From the NCBI GenBank assembly GCA_963728285.1, contig CAVSJR010000002.1:1-64000 (forward strand): a stretch of DNA of 64,000 nucleotides. Direction: 5' to 3'. The stretch is from CAVSJR01 sp963728285. Its GTDB lineage: Bacteria; Actinomycetota; UBA4738; HRBIN12. A program made the position numbers and the translations under genes. Positions 62,116 through 64,000 of the stretch are shown here, piece by piece (within the stretch, counting starts at the first letter, position 1; every line of letters starts with the position of its first letter). The notes beneath the pieces are model-generated. The model saw nothing but the letters and a program-made list of their open reading frames with translations. It searched no databases and had not been told where the DNA came from.

Positions 62116-62699
62116 ACCAGCTCCGCCCGCGCTTCCATCGTCTCCACGTCGCCGCGAACGTACTGGAGCAGGCCCTCCGGCGCCCACGCATCGAAGATGA
62201 CGCCGTGCCCCGTCGACGACACGAGCACGGTCACCTCGCCCTCGATCGGCGAGCCGCCCCGATCGAACACGCCGACGTAGGCGAACCGGGCGCCGGATGC
62301 GGCGCCCCCGACCTGGACCCGCTCGAGCTCCCCAGAGATCTCCAGTCGCGGAGCGCTGGGCTTCAACACCTCATCCACGTACCGGTGGGCGAGTTCGTCC
62401 GGGGCGTCGGCGATGGTGACGAGGACGTCGAGGTTGCCGTTTCCCCTCGTGATCCGGGCCGCCGGCATGCCGGCGACGGCGTAGCGACCCGCGAACTCCC
62501 ATCCGCTCAGCGGCTGCACGCGGACCACCCCTCCGACCGAGACGGGCGGCCCGGCCGGCTCGATCAGCAGGGCGGCGACGGCGTAGCCGCCGAACACGGT
62601 CACGAGGACGGCGATCAGGACCGCCGCCGCGGGCGCGAAGCGTCGTGCCGGCGAGGCCGGCTCCCTCGGCGCTTCCGGCTCCGCCCGAGGCTCGATCAT
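62112..62699 (-). CDS. membrane-anchored hypothetical protein, 195 aa
   Basis: ATG at 62699 overlaps the end of the alcohol dehydrogenase gene (ATGG/TGA region). A short acidic/Pro N-terminus is followed by one transmembrane helix ('FAPAAAVLIAVLVTVFGGYA', 'VAALLIEP'). The outer domain of ~150 residues has 'PPVSVGGVVRVQPLSGWEFA', 'GRYAVAGMPAARITRGNGNL' and 'VTVLVSSTGHGVIFDAWAPE', resembling PsbP/LpqN-like folds that read '...GWE...ltkGnavl.v...'. Function unknown. Coupled by a 4-base overlap to the downstream PrsW gene. Confidence 0.75.
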   Translation of the reverse strand: MIEPRAEPEAPREPASPARRFAPAAAVLIAVLVTVFGGYAVAALLIEPAGPPVSVGGVVRVQPLSGWEFAGRYAVAGMPAARITRGNGNLDVLVTIADAPDELAHRYVDEVLKPSAPRLEISGELERVQVGGAASGARFAYVGVFDRGGSPIEGEVTVLVSSTGHGVIFDAWAPEGLLQYVRGDVETMEARAELV

Positions 62700-63736
62700 G
62701 GCCGTAACACGACCTTGGTGGCCTCCCGGGCGTCGAAGAGCGCGTATCCCTCCGCCGCCCGCTCCAGCGGAAGCCGGTGCGACACCATCGCGGTGGGATC
62801 GATCCGCCCCGACGCGACCTCGGACATCGATCGCTCCCACCACGCGTGGATCGGGCAGATCCCGGCGAAGACGATGCGGAGGGCGCGCGCCCAGTACACG
62901 CCGAGCTGGATCTCGGTGGACTCCCCCGCGTACATGCCGACCACGACGACCGTGCCGCCGCGCCGGACGGCGCCGATCGCCGTCTCGAAGGCCTCCGGCC
63001 GACCGACGGCCTCGATCACCACGTCGGCGCCCCGATCCTGCGTCGCGTCGGCCACCGCCATCTGCGGATCGCACGTCCGGATGTCCACGGGATCGGCGCC
63101 GGCGCTCGCGGCGAGCGCGAGCCGGGCGGGATCGAGATCGAGGGCGAGCACGTGCCCGACGCCCGCGGCGAGCAGCGACACGATGCACGCGTAGCCGACG
63201 GGACCGCATCCCACGACCGCGACGGAGTCCCCGGATCCCGCCTCCGCGATCGAGGCAGCGTAGTAGCCGGTGGTGAGGACGTCGCCCACGAACAGGGCGC
63301 GCTCGTCGTCCACCCCATCGGGGACGGCCAGGAGGTTGACGTCGGCGACGGGTACCCGAAGCCGCTCCGCCTGCGCCCCGGCGAGGCCTCCCCCGAACGC
63401 CCCGGCGCCGAGGTTCCGGAACTCCTCGCAGAGCTGTGTCTGTCCCCGCCGGCAGAACCAGCAGCGCCCGCAGACGATGTCGAACGCGACGACCACCCGG
63501 TCTCCCGGGGAGAACCGGACGACCTCATCGCCCACCGCCTCCACGACGCCGACGGCCTCGTGACCGAGCGTCTCGCCCGGCTCGATCGGCGCCTTCCCGC
63601 TGAGGAAATGGAGATCCGAGCCGCAGATGGCGGACGCCGTCACGCGAACCAGCGCGTCGCTCGGCTCCTCGAGCCGAGGATCCGCAACCTCGCGGACGGC
63701 GACGCGCCCGATTCCCTCGAAGGCCACCGCCCGCAC
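62696..63736 (-). CDS. zinc-dependent alcohol dehydrogenase (MDR family)
   Basis: Medium-chain dehydrogenase of 346 aa. GTG at 63736 follows the SCP2-like stop by two bases. Catalytic zinc ligands: Cys in 'VTASAICGSDLHFLSG' and the His-Glu pair in 'ETLGHEAVGVVEAVGDEV'. The structural zinc loop is 'VCGRCWFCRRGQTQLCEEF' (four Cys). Cofactor loop 'VAVVGCGPVGYACIVSLLAA' followed by 'LDLDPARLALA' with an acidic residue favouring NAD. 'AFGGGLAGAQAERLRVPVAD' suggests the formaldehyde/glutathione-independent or threonine-dehydrogenase-like group. Substrate unknown. Confidence 0.92.
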   Translation of the reverse strand: MRAVAFEGIGRVAVREVADPRLEEPSDALVRVTASAICGSDLHFLSGKAPIEPGETLGHEAVGVVEAVGDEVVRFSPGDRVVVAFDIVCGRCWFCRRGQTQLCEEFRNLGAGAFGGGLAGAQAERLRVPVADVNLLAVPDGVDDERALFVGDVLTTGYYAASIAEAGSGDSVAVVGCGPVGYACIVSLLAAGVGHVLALDLDPARLALAASAGADPVDIRTCDPQMAVADATQDRGADVVIEAVGRPEAFETAIGAVRRGGTVVVVGMYAGESTEIQLGVYWARALRIVFAGICPIHAWWERSMSEVASGRIDPTAMVSHRLPLERAAEGYALFDAREATKVVLRP

Positions 63737-63738
63737 AC

Positions 63739-64000
63739 TCAGTCCCGCGCGACCTCGTCCACGAACTCGGTGGGCACCGTCGTCGTGAGGTGGACGAGTT
63801 GGTTGGCGGCGCGGACGTACCGAACGATCGTCGGAAGGTCCCCCTGGACCCGCAGCTTCCCCTGCATCATCCCCTTGATCGGATCGAGATGGCCGCGAAC
63901 GACGTCCTTCCACCGAGAGTACGAGGCGCGGATGACGTAGCGCGCGCTCGCCCCGTCCTCGGGCGAGACGACCTTGGCTCCGCGACACTCGCCGTGCCAC
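63739..64000 (-). CDS. SCP2 sterol-transfer-domain protein, C-terminal part (runs off the window)
   Basis: The last 86 codons of a minus-strand gene: 'VVSPEDGASARYVIRASYSR', 'WKDVVRGHLDPIKGMMQGKL', 'RVQGDLPTIVRYVRAANQLV' and 'TTTVPTEFVDEVARD'. 'W..v..G..dp..ammqGKl.v.GDl..i.r' is the lipid-binding SCP2 pattern. Such small proteins carry lipids or acyl-CoAs. Its stop precedes the alcohol dehydrogenase start by two bases, so these genes form one operon continuing left to meaB. The 5' end lies outside the window. Confidence 0.8.
   Translation of the reverse strand, partial: WHGECRGAKVVSPEDGASARYVIRASYSRWKDVVRGHLDPIKGMMQGKLRVQGDLPTIVRYVRAANQLVHLTTTVPTEFVDEVARD

Noticed and set aside
59959..62187. 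742-residue apparent PrsW-MeaB fusion
   Set aside because: A frame break near 61020 explains it; the proper PrsW end stops at 60905, four bases before the meaB ATG.
1..64000. CRISPR array, toxin-antitoxin, restriction or other known defence system
   Set aside because: No regularly spaced repeats and no cas, methyltransferase/endonuclease pairs or small toxin-antitoxin operons were seen; the only nuclease is the decayed DUF222/HNH gene.

Overview
The window is very GC-rich bacterial chromosome with actinobacterial character: frequent GTG starts, GTGA/ATGA gene overlaps, a mycobacterial-type LexA box in front of a DUF222/HNH (13E12-like) gene, and a gatCAB/ligA/mnmA housekeeping neighbourhood. 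I assign it to Actinomycetota, probably a little-studied lineage assembled from a metagenome. That assignment is inference; there is no rRNA or marker gene here to fix the class. No tRNA, rRNA, CRISPR array or phage structural block was found.

Layout. 0-12.7 kb: small secreted or lipoprotein-like genes of unknown function, a pentapeptide-repeat protein, a BBE-type flavin oxidase, an acetyl-CoA-synthetase-like enzyme, an XdhC homologue and an IPT-domain sulfatase. 12.7-17.3 kb (minus strand): gltX, an FAH-family hydrolase, a YcaQ/AlkZ-like DNA glycosylase and ilvE. 17.4-27.3 kb (minus strand): a one-carbon/serine locus with a SAM methyltransferase, two DmdA/GcvT-like aminomethyltransferases, a phytoene-desaturase-like flavoprotein whose reading frame runs into the second of them, YqgE, an MFS exporter, serA and a class-V aminotransferase. 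27.5-34.8 kb: an L,D-transpeptidase-like secreted protein with a lipoprotein, a Rieske ferredoxin, a second MFS protein, gatB, an EamA transporter and a metallophosphoesterase. 34.9-44.1 kb: gatA, gatC, a decayed SOS-linked DUF222/HNH gene, ligA, an UPF0280 protein, mnmA and a pabB-pabC fusion. 44-48.5 kb: small Cys-rich proteins, GNAT, enoyl-CoA hydratase, an NAD(P)-binding protein, an APH-like kinase and a Fur-family regulator. 48.7-57.1 kb: an accessory island of visibly lower GC with secreted proteins, two related metallophosphoesterases (one split by an IS3 element), an IS21 element and a stand-alone winged-helix protein. 57.2-64 kb (minus strand): a zinc/manganese ABC transporter, meaB, a PrsW-type protease, an alcohol dehydrogenase and the end of an SCP2-like gene.

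Functional themes. The one-carbon locus looks like a demethylation module: a flavoprotein could oxidise a methylated substrate, DmdA/GcvT-like proteins could pass the carbon to tetrahydrofolate, and serA plus the aminotransferase connect to serine and glyoxylate. The Fur-family gene and the metal-uptake operon share an upstream TTGCA-type motif, suggesting that one regulator controls both.

Caution. At least fifteen genes carry single-base frame breaks, including essential ligA, several at G/C homopolymers. Most are probably uncorrected long-read indels, so apparent pseudogenes and fused reading frames should be read with that in mind. The clearest real disruption is the IS3 insertion in the metallophosphoesterase gene, which has a 3-bp target duplication and an exactly restorable reading frame.
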